Origin: Hamadaea sp013361475
GTDB lineage: Bacteria > Actinomycetota > Actinomycetes > Mycobacteriales > Micromonosporaceae
Direction: 5' to 3'
DNA: 64,000 nt
NCBI RefSeq assembly: GCF_040654195.1
Contig: NZ_JBFAHM010000001.1
Span: forward strand, 620,001-684,000
The translations under genes and the position numbers were made by a program. Under the pieces are notes generated by a model that saw nothing but the letters and a program-made list of their open reading frames with translations, was not told the origin of the DNA and did not search any database. Shown piece by piece: positions 1 to 8,853 of the stretch (position 1 is the first letter of the stretch; every line of letters begins with the position of its first letter).

Positions 1-212
1 GGACTGACGAGGTACGCGCGGCCGACAGCGAAGGTGAGCCGTCCGACCTCACGGTCTACATCACCGACCCTGAAGCTGATGTGCTGGCAACGGACCGCCT
101 CGAAGTCCGAGGCCGCGTCTACGCGATCGAGGGCGAGCCGGCCGCATGGGCAAACCCCATGACGGGAACCGCGTTCGGCCTGGTGGTCCGCCTGCTGAGG
201 GTGCCCGGCTGA
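1..212 (+). CDS. phage head-tail connector (partial, 5' end missing)
   Basis: An open frame enters from the left edge and stops at TGA 210-212; about 69 residues are visible. It ends with a compact beta-rich segment (RLEVRGRVYAIEGEPAAW, then GLVVRLLRV), as in small head-closure or stopper proteins of siphophages. Its place just before an HK97 gp10-like gene and a tail terminator gene fits a connector role at the portal-tail interface. The function is inferred from gene order and general look; no diagnostic motif is visible. The stop overlaps the next start (TGATG). Confidence 0.55.
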   Translation, partial: TDEVRAADSEGEPSDLTVYITDPEADVLATDRLEVRGRVYAIEGEPAAWANPMTGTAFGLVVRLLRVPG

Positions 213-604
213 TGGCGCGCATACGAATCCGTCTCGACCACAAGGGCATGGCGGAGATGCTGAAGTCGGCCGGTATCCGCGCGGCCGTCGAGGTGAAGGC
301 CGCTGAGGTTCACCTGATCGCCATGCGCCACGACGCGATCATCCGTAACGGTATGACGGTCGAGCGCCGGTCATACACCACCGACCGCGCCGCCGTGGCC
401 GTGACCATCACGCACCCGGGCGGACGGAACGTCGAGAACAAGCACGGCGTACTAGCCACAGCCGCACGACGGGCGGGGCTCGAAGTCACCGACCGACGCG
501 AGCGGATCGCGCGGGAGGTCGACCGGGCCAACCGGAGGCACCGCGCGCGGACCCGCAAGGCCGCACGTATGCAACGGCGCTTCGAGAAGGCGGGGCTGCT
601 GTGA
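212..604 (+). CDS. HK97 gp10-like head-tail joining protein
   Basis: A small basic protein of 130 residues that begins MARIRIRLDHKGMAEMLKS and ends with a very basic helix rich in Arg and Lys. The start with the pattern 'hKGmaeml.s..i' and the size are typical of the HK97 gp10 family, which acts between connector and tail in siphophage assembly. I chose the ATG at 212, which overlaps the previous stop, over an in-frame ATG at 146 that would lie inside the upstream gene. It overlaps the next gene by four bases, so the two are translationally coupled. Confidence 0.6.
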   Translation: MARIRIRLDHKGMAEMLKSAGIRAAVEVKAAEVHLIAMRHDAIIRNGMTVERRSYTTDRAAVAVTITHPGGRNVENKHGVLATAARRAGLEVTDRRERIAREVDRANRRHRARTRKAARMQRRFEKAGLL

Positions 605-993
605 CTACGTTCCCTGACGCACGCCTCGCGGCGCTGACCGTCCTGCGCGACCTCGCGCCGACGGAGGCGACCTACGGCACGAAGGACTACGACGACATCC
701 CCGAGGCCGAGCGCCCCGAGCTGCCGTACGTGGCCGTACGAGTCGACCTCACGACCGTGCGCTATCCCATCACCGCGCAGGCCGCGCTTCGCATCCTCGT
801 CTGGGACGTCAGCGAGTACGCGGCCGAACAACGCGCGTGGCGGCTTCACGCGGTGCTGCTCGATTACCGAGGCGGCCCCGACATGGGCAAGCCCTCACCT
901 GAGCTAGGCCCGCAGGCGGACACCGACGACGAGACGGGCCGCCCCTTCGCCGTCTTCACAGTCTCGGCGCGTCTGCGCCCGCAATCCACTTAG
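601..993 (+). CDS. tail terminator-like protein
   Basis: A 130-residue protein with a GTG start overlapping the upstream stop. Features such as ELPYVAVRVDLTTVRYPIT, a central tryptophan segment (LRILVWDVSEYAAEQRAWRL) and a closing beta strand (PFAVFTVSARLRP) match the layout of minor tail or tail terminator proteins that cap the tail tube. It lies immediately before the major tail protein, the usual place for this gene. The assignment rests on position and fold impression rather than on a conserved catalytic motif. Confidence 0.55.
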   Translation: MTTFPDARLAALTVLRDLAPTEATYGTKDYDDIPEAERPELPYVAVRVDLTTVRYPITAQAALRILVWDVSEYAAEQRAWRLHAVLLDYRGGPDMGKPSPELGPQADTDDETGRPFAVFTVSARLRPQST

Positions 994-1001
994 GAGTACA
1001 C

Positions 1002-1544
1002 ATGTCGGGAGACCCGACCAAGGTCGATTTCTGGAGTGGCGCTGACGTCTACATTGCGCCGCTCGGCAGCACCGTTCCGACCGACCTCGAAACCGACTGG
1101 GCCGCCGCGTGGAAGCCGGCCGGTCTGCTCGACGGTGACGAGGGTTTCACCTGGGAGCGCGAGGTTGACACCGCGGACTTCTTCGCTTGGGGTGGCATCC
1201 ACGTCAAGACCACCAAGAGCAAGCACAAGCGCACGGTCACCGTCGTGATGCTCGAAGACAATGACGTGACCTTCGACGTGATCAACCCGGGCTCGACCCG
1301 CACAACCGCGCTGGGCGTCACGACTTCCGTAGTCAAGGTGCCGGAGTCGAAAGAGTTCATGATCGGCTTCGAGATGAACGAGGGTGACCTTCGTAAGCGG
1401 CGTTGGGTGAAGCGCGCCGCCGTTCAGTCGGTCGCGGAGATCAAGGAATCCGAGAGCAACCCGACCGTTTACACGCCCACCATCGTCCTCTACCCGGAGG
1501 CCGACAAGACGCTCTTCACCGAGCTTGCCGGCGTGATCGCGTAA
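1002..1544 (+). CDS. major tail tube protein
   Basis: A protein of 180 residues, probably the tube subunit polymerised around the tape measure. It has the usual size, a beta-rich sequence, and a start typical of actinophage tail tube proteins (VDFWSGADVYIAPLGS). A good ribosome site (TAGGAG) lies 6 bases before the ATG. It is followed directly by a strong hairpin terminator, which is common after the highly expressed major tail gene, and then by the chaperone pair. No frame disruption or Ig-like extension is visible. Confidence 0.8.
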   Translation: MSGDPTKVDFWSGADVYIAPLGSTVPTDLETDWAAAWKPAGLLDGDEGFTWEREVDTADFFAWGGIHVKTTKSKHKRTVTVVMLEDNDVTFDVINPGSTRTTALGVTTSVVKVPESKEFMIGFEMNEGDLRKRRWVKRAAVQSVAEIKESESNPTVYTPTIVLYPEADKTLFTELAGVIA

Positions 1545-1562
1545 CACCCAGCAGCACCAACC

Positions 1563-1606
1563 AGCCCCGAGGACGTCCCGCGCAGAGGCGACCTCGGGGC
1601 TTTCTT
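1563..1606 (+). terminator. rho-independent terminator after major tail gene
   Basis: Ten-base perfect arms AGCCCCGAGG (1563-1572) and CCTCGGGGCT (1592-1601) are followed by TTTCTTCT. It probably lowers transcription of the chaperone and tape measure genes relative to the tail tube gene. Confidence 0.8.
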
Positions 1607-1642
1607 CTGCGCCGTCTGCGCCTGACTCCGATAGGAGCCCCA

Positions 1643-1933
1643 ATGTCCAACACCCGCAGGCCGACCGGCACCGCAGCGACCGCCGCGAAGGCCGAGGCGC
1701 TGAACGCCGAAGTGACCTTCGAGTTCGACGGCGAGACGTACACCATCGAGCCCGCCGACTCGTGGGACCTCGAAGCGCTCGAAGAGTACGAGGCGAACCG
1801 CATCGCCGGGTGCGTGCGCCTGGTCCTTGGCGAGGCGCAGTGGCGGAAGTTCCGCAGCAAGCGCCGGACCATCGGAGACCTGAACGCCATGTTCGAGGCG
1901 GCGCAGAACGCGGCCGGTATCGAGGGAAACTGA
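1643..1933 (+). CDS. tail assembly chaperone, short form (gpG-like)
   Basis: A 96-residue protein with a ribosome site (ATAGGAG) before the ATG. It contains VTFEFDGETYTIEPADSWDL and WRKFRSKRRTIGDLNAMFEAA, the usual look of actinophage gpG-type chaperones, which keep the tape measure protein soluble while the tail tube polymerises. It stops with TGA immediately after a slippery heptamer (1924-1930), so a fraction of ribosomes should read on into the long form. An in-frame upstream start at 1403 lies inside the tail tube gene and was not used. Confidence 0.8.
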   Translation: MSNTRRPTGTAATAAKAEALNAEVTFEFDGETYTIEPADSWDLEALEEYEANRIAGCVRLVLGEAQWRKFRSKRRTIGDLNAMFEAAQNAAGIEGN

Positions 1934-2310
1934 CGCAGCTCGTTCGCCTGATCGCCGAGCACAGTGATGCCGTCGAGGCTGACCTTCAGCGCTACTACGG
2001 CATCCCGCTCGGCGACCTGTGGACGGGCGCGCTTTCTCTTCGCCGCCTCTCTGTACTCCTCACGCAGTTGCCCGCTGGCTCGGCAACGTGGGCAGTAGAG
2101 CGCGAAGTGCCACTAGGCACAACCCCCGCCGACGTCATCTTGGCCGACATCTACCACGCCTTGACTGGCGAATACCACCCGAGCCGGCCGACTCGAAAGG
2201 CAGAGGAGAGCGCCGCTAAGGCGCGCCACGAAACCACCGTAGAGCGCCTCCGCGCACAGCGCGAGCGAATCATGCGCGCCCGAGGGGAGGAACCCAATGG
2301 GGACGCCTAA
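1643..2310 (+). CDS. tail assembly chaperone, long form by -1 frameshift (gpGT-like)
   Basis: After slippage on GGGAAAC, reading continues in the -1 frame from base 1930 as LTQLVRLIAEHSDAVEADLQ and runs to TAA at 2308-2310, giving about 222 residues. The second part contains YYGIPLGDLWTGALSLRRL, typical of the T domain of tail chaperones, and ends in a charged helix (RLRAQRERIMRARGEEP). This arrangement is known in lambda (G/GT) and in many siphophages. The T part overlaps the tape measure start by 14 bases. The frame junction is inferred from the heptamer and the gene layout. Confidence 0.75.
1924..1930 (+). promoter_or_regulatory. programmed -1 frameshift slippery site
   Basis: GGGAAAC fits the X-XXY-YYZ rule in the frame of the short chaperone (gaG-GGA-AAC) and is directly followed by its TGA stop. 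Both tRNAs can re-pair after slipping back one base. Confidence 0.8.
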
Positions 2311-4249
2311 CGCAGCCTTCGCAACGCTGCAAATCATCCCGAGTGCAAAGGGCTTCGAGAAGCACCTTCGCCGCGAGGTCAATGCGCCGCTGACTGACGC
2401 GGGCCGTGACATCGAGCGCAATCTTGCGGGGCGTATCGGCAACGGTGGCCGTGACGGTGGACGCCGCCTCGGCGAGCACGTCCGGAAGGCAGTCGACAAG
2501 GCGGGCGACGACAGCGGCAAGTCCTTTGCCCGGCGCTTTGCCGAGCGGAGCGGACGACTGATCTTCACTGCCGTTACTGGCACCTTCAAGAGCGCCTTTA
2601 AGGCAGTGCAGTCCATCGCCGAGGCGCTCATGCCGGCCGTCTTCGAGTCCGTCTCGAAGGGCGCGGCAAGTGCCGTGACTAACGCGGTGACCACGATCGG
2701 CACGGCGGCGTCAACCGGTACCGCAATGACCGCAGCGACGGGCGGTATCAACCTCCTCATCGCTGCCCTGCTCGCACTGGCGGGCGCGGCGGCCGTGGTG
2801 GCTACCGGCTTCGTGGCCCTCGCGCCCATCGTGCTGGTCACGGGCGGCGCGTTCGGCGCGATGTTCACCGTTGCGACGGGCGGCGCGGCAGCGTTCGGCG
2901 TGCTGGCGCTGGCGACGCACGGGCTCGGCGACGCCTTCTCCGAACTGTCCAAGGACGGCAAGGTCTCAAACGAGACCCTTAAGAAGCTCGCTCCGTCGGC
3001 CCGCGCCTTCGTTCAGGAAGTCGCCAAGCTCCGTAAGCCATTCGGCGCGCTGGCGAAGTACGTTCAGGGCCGTGTCTTCGACAAGATCGCGAAGCCGTTC
3101 CGCGACCTCGCGAAGCGCTGGCTGCCCGTCCTTGAGCCCATGCTCGGCAAGCTCGCCGGTCGGTTCAACGCCTTCCTTAAGACGGTCATCACAGGCCTCG
3201 GCAAGTCCGACTTCATCGCGAACATTCGCCTTGCGGTCGGCGCGTTCGGCGACTTTATCGAGCGCATCCGCCTCGCGACCGGCCCGCTTATCGACGCGTT
3301 CGGCCGACTCGCCCGTGCGAGCGTGCCCTTCCTCGGGACGCTGGGCGACAAGATCGGCGGTCTGATCGAGAAGTTCTCGGCGTGGATTGCGCAGGCCGAC
3401 AAGTCCGGCAAGCTCTCGACCTTTATGAAGGACGCCGCTAAGGCGCTGTCCGACATCTGGAATATCGGCGGGCTCGTCATCGGTATCGGCGGCGAGCTGA
3501 TCGATATCTTCTTCCCCAGCTCGAAGAAGGCGAGCGACTCATTCCTAGGCGGCGTGCGCGACACGCTTCAGCGCATTAAGGACTGGCTCGCCGACCCCGA
3601 GAACAAAAAGAAGATCCAGGAATTCATGGACAAGCTCGGCGACCTGACTAAGAAGGCTACGACCGAGTGGATTCCGAAGGTTGTCGATTTCTTCGAGAAG
3701 GTCGACCACTGGGTATCCAAGTTCGAGGGTTGGGCCGCGAAGGTCGAGAGCTTCAAAAACCGCGTGACGGCTGTCTTCAAGGCACTGCCCGGCGCGATGG
3801 TCTCGGCGCTCGGTGACACCGGTCGTCTGCTCTTTGGCGCGGGTGCGAACGTCGTTTCCGGCTTCATCGAAGGCATCAAGAGCAAGGCCGGCGACATCAT
3901 CGCGGCAGTCAAGAAGTACATCACTGACAAGCTGCCGTGGTACGTCAGGGACGCGCTCGGCATTCACTCGCCCTCGCGGGTGTTCATGGGCATCGGCGAG
4001 CAGGTCGCGGCCGGTATGGCGCTCGGCATCAAGCGGGGCGCGGGCAAGGTCACGAAGGCGCTCGACGCGCTGACTGCCGTGCCTGACGTCAGCGTCGGCG
4101 CGGACGTCTCGGCGACCGGTCGAGGCAGGGGAGCGGCTCCGCTAATCGGTTCGCTGACCCTGACCAACGACGGCCGCAGTCTCCGCGACCAGCTCGAAGA
4201 GGTCACATGGACCATGCGCCGTGCGGCACGGGGAGGCGTCTATGCGTGA
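2297..4249 (+). CDS. tape measure protein
   Basis: A protein of 650 residues that sets tail length and probably helps DNA cross the membrane. After an N-terminal charged region there is a long hydrophobic stretch around residues 150-215 (INLLIAALLALAGAAAVVAT and following), then helical repeats rich in Lys and Phe. The C-terminal motif LPWYVRDALGIHSPSRVFMG with GIGEQVAAGMALGI is widely seen in tape measure proteins. It is short for the class, so the tail should also be short (roughly 100 nm by the usual 1.5 angstrom per residue rule). The start overlaps the chaperone stop. Confidence 0.9.
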   Translation: MGTPNAAFATLQIIPSAKGFEKHLRREVNAPLTDAGRDIERNLAGRIGNGGRDGGRRLGEHVRKAVDKAGDDSGKSFARRFAERSGRLIFTAVTGTFKSAFKAVQSIAEALMPAVFESVSKGAASAVTNAVTTIGTAASTGTAMTAATGGINLLIAALLALAGAAAVVATGFVALAPIVLVTGGAFGAMFTVATGGAAAFGVLALATHGLGDAFSELSKDGKVSNETLKKLAPSARAFVQEVAKLRKPFGALAKYVQGRVFDKIAKPFRDLAKRWLPVLEPMLGKLAGRFNAFLKTVITGLGKSDFIANIRLAVGAFGDFIERIRLATGPLIDAFGRLARASVPFLGTLGDKIGGLIEKFSAWIAQADKSGKLSTFMKDAAKALSDIWNIGGLVIGIGGELIDIFFPSSKKASDSFLGGVRDTLQRIKDWLADPENKKKIQEFMDKLGDLTKKATTEWIPKVVDFFEKVDHWVSKFEGWAAKVESFKNRVTAVFKALPGAMVSALGDTGRLLFGAGANVVSGFIEGIKSKAGDIIAAVKKYITDKLPWYVRDALGIHSPSRVFMGIGEQVAAGMALGIKRGAGKVTKALDALTAVPDVSVGADVSATGRGRGAAPLIGSLTLTNDGRSLRDQLEEVTWTMRRAARGGVYA

Positions 4250-5123
4250 TGGTGAGTTCACGCTGTCGTACGGCAGCACCGTTTACACATTCGGCCCGGC
4301 TGATCTTCCGGCAATCATCGCGTCCGCCCCGGACCTGGGCAGCGCGGGAGTCCGAACGGACGACGTCGACCGGCCTCGCGCTGACGGCGTCGCCTTCGGG
4401 CAGGACTACCGGACCGGCCTCACGCTGACGTTTGACCTGCTCGTGGTCGGCGCGGACGAGGCCGAGACGTGGGAGAACCTCGCCACGCTCGCTACCGCGT
4501 GGCGGGCCGACTCTGTCCGGTCAGACCCCGGCGAGGTTGCCGAGCTGACCTATCGCCTTGCCGGTCGGGAGCGCACGGTCTATGGCCGCCCGCGCCGGTT
4601 CGCTCACAACGACGAGCTTGTGCACGAAGGCGTCATCTCGGTCCTTGCCGACCTCTCGACGGTTGATGACCAGTACTACGCGTCGACCGCGCAGAGCCGG
4701 ACGGTCAGCATTGCGCCGCCCGCAGGCGGGGGCCTCCTCGCCCCGCTCAGCGCGCCGCTCACGACGACCGCAACGTCTGATCGGTCGGTGGTGATCGCGG
4801 TCGGTGGCGCGCTTCCTGCGTGGCCGGTCATCACGATTGAGGGTCCGATCACAAACCCCGTCGTCGATGTCGTCGGGCTGTGGCGCATGGAGCTGACGGC
4901 CACGCTCGCGGTCGACGAGGCCGTGACCATCGATACCCGCCCGTGGCGGCGCTCGGTGCTCCGCAACGTCGGCGGAAGTCTCGCGGGCAAGTTCACGCGC
5001 GCCTCCGCCCGCCTCTCATCCGCCGCGCTGCCGCCCGGCTCACACGAGATCGCCCTACGTGGCACCGACGGGACCGGCACGGCCGCGCTCACCGTCGAGT
5101 GGCGCGACACCTACTCCGTCTAA
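4242..5123 (+). CDS. distal tail (Dit-like) protein
   Basis: A 293-residue protein probably forming the hub ring at the tail tip. The N-terminal part (FTLSYGSTVYTFGPADLPAI, later YGRPRRFAHNDELVHEGVIS) resembles the siphovirus distal tail family; the C-terminal part is a beta-rich domain ending LTVEWRDTYSV. I chose the ATG at 4242, which has GGGGAGG eight bases upstream and overlaps the tape measure stop, over an in-frame ATG at 4221. Gene order (tape measure, Dit, hub) supports the call. Confidence 0.7.
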   Translation: MRDGEFTLSYGSTVYTFGPADLPAIIASAPDLGSAGVRTDDVDRPRADGVAFGQDYRTGLTLTFDLLVVGADEAETWENLATLATAWRADSVRSDPGEVAELTYRLAGRERTVYGRPRRFAHNDELVHEGVISVLADLSTVDDQYYASTAQSRTVSIAPPAGGGLLAPLSAPLTTTATSDRSVVIAVGGALPAWPVITIEGPITNPVVDVVGLWRMELTATLAVDEAVTIDTRPWRRSVLRNVGGSLAGKFTRASARLSSAALPPGSHEIALRGTDGTGTAALTVEWRDTYSV

Positions 5124-5132
5124 GGGGAAATC

Positions 5133-6098
5133 ATGGCTTGGGATTCCGTCCCGTGGTTCGTCGGGGGCGGCGCGCAGCACTCTCCGGAGGTCGCGCGCCT
5201 GCTCGCGTACTCCGCTATGCGAGGCAATGAGGGCATCGTCGGATCGGGCGACCTCGCGGTAAAGGCGCTCGCCGTACCTGGCGCGTCTGTGCGCGTCCTG
5301 CCCGGCGCGTGCTCGATCATCAACCGCGCCTCGGGCGGTAACTATCAGGTCTACGCGGGCCGGCTCATCTCTGAGGACACCGTCCCCATCGCGGCGACCG
5401 GCTCGGGCTCTGGCCGTTCCGACCTCGTCGTGGCTCGCGTCGAGGACCCGTGGCTAGCGGGTGAGCCGTGGCCGGACCCGGTCGACCCGACCGTTGGCCC
5501 GTACATCTTCACGCGTGTCATCTCTGGCGTCCCGTCGACCACGAAGACCGTGACGGAGCTAGGGCTCGGCTATTCGGCGATTCCGCTCGCCCGTATCGAC
5601 ATCCCGGCGAGCACTGGCACCATCACGGCCGGGATGATCGTCGACCTCCGCAAGGTCGCTAACCCCCGGCGCGAGCGGTCAGTATTCACCGTCAACCCCG
5701 GCGCGACCAACACCCTCACGTCGACCGCGTTCACCGCCTGGCCGTCGGCCGCGTCCTGGTCGGTCGCAGTGCCGAGCTGGGCGACGAAGGCGATTGTGCG
5801 CGCCTCGATTGGCGGCGTGAACATGGCGGTTGGGATCGCTCATGGCGAGATCCGCGTCTCGCTGGGCACCGTCACCACGCAGGGCACAGGCTATGACGAG
5901 ACCGTGCCTACCGGCGCAGTTCTTGACCGGAAGTTCTGGCGTTGCGCTGACACCGTCACCATCCCGTCAGCGATGCAAGGCACCACGCAGACGCTGCGAA
6001 TCGAGGGCTACCGAGCGTCCGGCGCGACCGCGAGCGTGGCGGCCGACACCGCGTCGTCCTGTGAGATTGACATCGAGTTTATCGAGGTCGCCGCGTGA
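5133..6098 (+). CDS. minor tail protein of unknown role
   Basis: A 321-residue protein starting MAWDSVPWFVGGGAQHSPEV, with a glycine- and alanine-rich N-terminal region (ALAVPGASVRVLPGACSIIN) and SGRSDLVVARVEDPW. This type is common between the distal tail and hub genes of Streptomyces phages, and I recognise the pattern but not a tested function. The C-terminal third is threonine- and serine-rich and beta-like (TALTNTLTST region to IDIEFIEVAA), which would suit a baseplate or host-contact protein. Its stop overlaps the next start. Confidence 0.6.
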   Translation: MAWDSVPWFVGGGAQHSPEVARLLAYSAMRGNEGIVGSGDLAVKALAVPGASVRVLPGACSIINRASGGNYQVYAGRLISEDTVPIAATGSGSGRSDLVVARVEDPWLAGEPWPDPVDPTVGPYIFTRVISGVPSTTKTVTELGLGYSAIPLARIDIPASTGTITAGMIVDLRKVANPRRERSVFTVNPGATNTLTSTAFTAWPSAASWSVAVPSWATKAIVRASIGGVNMAVGIAHGEIRVSLGTVTTQGTGYDETVPTGAVLDRKFWRCADTVTIPSAMQGTTQTLRIEGYRASGATASVAADTASSCEIDIEFIEVAA

Positions 6099-7489
6099 CG
6101 ACATGGCACTACCTCGCACAGCGCGCCACCACGGGGGAGTGGCTTCACCGCGACCTACCGCTTCAGCGCGACGAGCTGACGTGGTCGCTGTCCGGCCCGG
6201 GTGCCCTACGGGGAACGCTGACGCCGGACGTCGGCGGGCTCATCGCTGACGACGGCCTTCCGCTCATCGACGAGTGGGGGACGCTCATCTACGCCGAGGC
6301 TGACGGCGAGATCCGCTGGGGCGGCATCGTCGTGCGGACAGAGTCGACCGGCAGCGCATGGGCGATCGAGGCGACGGGCTTCGCGTCCTACCCGCACGGT
6401 ATCCCGTACCTCGGCGAGTACGTTCGTATCGGCATCGATCCGACGGACGCCGTCCGCGAGATCTGGGCGCATGTGCAGGCGCAGCCTGACGGCGACCTCG
6501 GCGTGGTCGTCGACTCGACCACTACGCCCGTGCGCATCGGCACTGCGGCGTATCAGGAGGTCGAGCTTTACGCCGACTATTGGGTGCCGAAGAGCACCGT
6601 GCCGGCCTCGCAGCTCGACCCGAAGGCACAGGCGAAGCTGAAGGCCGAGATCACCAGCTCGCAGACCTCGATTCAGCTCGCGTCGCTGGGCGGTTTCGAC
6701 AAGCTCACGCCGCCGTACACCGCAACCATCGGTAGCGAGACGATCTACGTCACGGACCGCTCGGGCACCACGCTTACCGGCGTCACGCGCGGCTACGGGA
6801 CTAGCTCGCCGTCAGCGCACAACTCGGGCACGCTCGTTACGCACGAGGGCACGCCCGAGCGGACGCACGACGCCGAGCCGTATTCGCTCGTCTGGTGGGA
6901 AGCCCCGGACTGTGGTTCGGAGCTGGACACGCTCTCGCAGGTCGGCCTTTTCGACTACGCCGAAGAGCACACCTGGGATGGCGAGGACGTCGCGCACCGC
7001 ATCCGTATCGGCTACCCGCGTCTCGGCCGCCGTCGCGACGATCTCGCCTTCATCCAAGGTGACAACGTCGTGAGCGTGGTCATGCCCGCGCGCGACGGCG
7101 CGGACCTGGCCAACGAGGTGATCGGCCTCGGCGCGGGGGAGGGTCGGAAGACCGTTCAGCGGCGCATCCCCGTGCGTGACGGTCGCCTCCGGCGCACAGC
7201 GGTCTACTCCGACAAGAGCGTGACGGGCGCGGCCCGCATGGACACGCTGTGTCGTTTGGAACTGGCGACCCGGCAGCACGTGATCGAGGTGACCTCGGTC
7301 GAAGTGATCCAGCATCCCAACGCGCTGATCGGCTCGTGGCAGCTCGGCGACGACGTCTTGATTCAGGCGACCGTCGCGGGGCTGGGCGATATCGCCATCT
7401 GGCACCGCATCACCGGGTGGTCGCTGCTCAGCGAGGACCGTGCGGCCCTCAGCCTGCGTCGCTCCGACGCCTTCACCTACGGGGGTTAG
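6095..7489 (+). CDS. minor tail / baseplate hub-like protein
   Basis: A 464-residue protein with a GTG start overlapping the previous stop. It opens with a short beta domain (LPLQRDELTWSLSGPGALRG, then LIYAEADGEIRWGGIV) like hub proteins of siphophage baseplates. A middle segment (SSQTSIQLASLGGFDKLTPP, then IGSETIYVTDRSG) looks like an inserted carbohydrate-contact or adaptor domain. The C-terminal part returns to hub-like sequence (DDVLIQATVAGLGDIAIWHR). The call is inferred from position after the distal tail gene and from this layout. Confidence 0.6.
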   Translation: MTTWHYLAQRATTGEWLHRDLPLQRDELTWSLSGPGALRGTLTPDVGGLIADDGLPLIDEWGTLIYAEADGEIRWGGIVVRTESTGSAWAIEATGFASYPHGIPYLGEYVRIGIDPTDAVREIWAHVQAQPDGDLGVVVDSTTTPVRIGTAAYQEVELYADYWVPKSTVPASQLDPKAQAKLKAEITSSQTSIQLASLGGFDKLTPPYTATIGSETIYVTDRSGTTLTGVTRGYGTSSPSAHNSGTLVTHEGTPERTHDAEPYSLVWWEAPDCGSELDTLSQVGLFDYAEEHTWDGEDVAHRIRIGYPRLGRRRDDLAFIQGDNVVSVVMPARDGADLANEVIGLGAGEGRKTVQRRIPVRDGRLRRTAVYSDKSVTGAARMDTLCRLELATRQHVIEVTSVEVIQHPNALIGSWQLGDDVLIQATVAGLGDIAIWHRITGWSLLSEDRAALSLRRSDAFTYGG

Positions 7490-7492
7490 ACC

Positions 7493-8791
7493 GTGAACGC
7501 AGCCGAACAGCTCGCGCGCAAGCTCTCCGAGTATGAGCGCCGTCTTCGTGGCGTCGAGCGCGGGTCGCAGCTCAGCCGGTCCTCGATCGAGGCCGGCACA
7601 CTCGCCATCAACGACGAATCCGGTTCGCCAGTTCTGAGTGTCGGCCTTCAGCCTGACGGCGGTTACGCGGTTGTCGGCACCAACGGCGGTCAGGTGGTCG
7701 CGACCGACCTCGATCTCCCGGACGGAAGCATTACCGAGACGTTGATCTCGGACGACGCGATCTCGACGCCGAAGTTGCGCGCGAACGCGGTGACCACTGA
7801 CAAGGTCGCGGCCGGCGCGATCGAGGCGCTTCAGATCGCCGCGAACGCCATCACGGCGGGGAAGATCGCTGCGAACGCGGTCACCGCTGGCACGATCGCG
7901 GCGAACGCCGTTACGGCGGGAACGATCGCGGCCAACGCGGTGACGGCCTCCGCCATCGCCGCTGACGCCATAACGGGAAAGACGATCACGGGCGGCCTCT
8001 TCCAGACCGCCGCGTCGGGCAACCGCATCTCGATCGGTAACTCGGTCATCAACGGGACCGCCCCGGCGATCCGATGGAACAGCAGCGTTGCGGGTAGCTG
8101 GGGCGTAGTCACGGATGCGGCGATCTACGGGCAGTCCGACGACAGCACCTATGGCCGGTACATCGGGCTCAAGTCGGGGCACGCCGACCCGCCGAACACC
8201 GCAGGCACGTACCTATACCTAACCGAGGAGCACGCACTCCGCGCGGTCGTTCAGCACTACACGACTCCGCTCGCAGGCCGGTACCTGCACACGCTCGACA
8301 TCGACATTGCGGGCCTGAAGTTTCAGTACTCCAACCCCGGGACCGGCGCGACGTCGAGCTTCGCGGTCGGCAGCGCGGGCATCACTTCCAACGGTGTAGC
8401 GGCGCGGATGCTGGTCGCGTCCGATGTGGTCAACAGCACGGGTGGACTCGACCCACTGACTACGACACAGACCGACATCCCCGGCTGTACTGCCTCGATC
8501 ACCACCACGCGCGCCAATGCGAAGGTCGCGATCCGAGGCAGCTTCGACATGAACATGAAGGCCACCAACGGCGCTATCGCGCTCGGCGTATGCATGATCG
8601 ACGGCGTTGCGCAGGCCCGTACCGCTACCTACGCCGGGGCGACGAACGGCGCTCGGGCGACGGTTACCGGAGTCTGGCGGGCGACGATCGCGGCCCCGGG
8701 GACGTACACCATCAAGCTCCGGGCAAGCGCCACGGACAACACGTCAACGCGGTGCCTGTTTGCATCGATGGATTACGACGTCTTCGAATAA
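7493..8791 (+). CDS. tail fibre-like protein with decapeptide-like repeats
   Basis: A 432-residue protein with a short N-terminal coiled coil (EQLARKLSEYERRLRGVER), then about eight repeats of the kind IAANAVTAGT around residues 85-165. Such alternating Ala/Asn/Thr repeats usually form a trimeric triple-beta fibre shaft. The C-terminal part is a beta-rich domain that could bind the host surface or act as a fibre tip. The GTG start lies 3 bases after the hub gene stop. It probably determines host range, which is an inference from domain order. Confidence 0.65.
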   Translation: MNAAEQLARKLSEYERRLRGVERGSQLSRSSIEAGTLAINDESGSPVLSVGLQPDGGYAVVGTNGGQVVATDLDLPDGSITETLISDDAISTPKLRANAVTTDKVAAGAIEALQIAANAITAGKIAANAVTAGTIAANAVTAGTIAANAVTASAIAADAITGKTITGGLFQTAASGNRISIGNSVINGTAPAIRWNSSVAGSWGVVTDAAIYGQSDDSTYGRYIGLKSGHADPPNTAGTYLYLTEEHALRAVVQHYTTPLAGRYLHTLDIDIAGLKFQYSNPGTGATSSFAVGSAGITSNGVAARMLVASDVVNSTGGLDPLTTTQTDIPGCTASITTTRANAKVAIRGSFDMNMKATNGAIALGVCMIDGVAQARTATYAGATNGARATVTGVWRATIAAPGTYTIKLRASATDNTSTRCLFASMDYDVFE

Positions 8792-8807
8792 CCCGCCCGC
8801 CTTGTCT

Positions 8808-8839
8808 GCGCCTCGGCACTTGCCGGGGCGCTTCTGTTT
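8808..8839 (+). terminator. terminator after tail fibre gene
   Basis: Arms GCGCCTCGGCA (8808-8818) and TGCCGGGGCGC (8821-8831) pair with one G-T wobble; TTCTGTTT follows. It separates the tail genes from the lysis genes. Confidence 0.7.
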
Positions 8840-8853
8840 GCCATGGAGGCAGC

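Noticed and set aside
7830..7990. Short repeats looking like a CRISPR array
   Set aside because: They are in-frame coding repeats of the fibre shaft (AANAVTAGT), without spacers.
6812..8182. A 456-codon minus-strand frame across hub and fibre genes
   Set aside because: Repeat-rich antisense of the fibre shaft; no ribosome site or domain.
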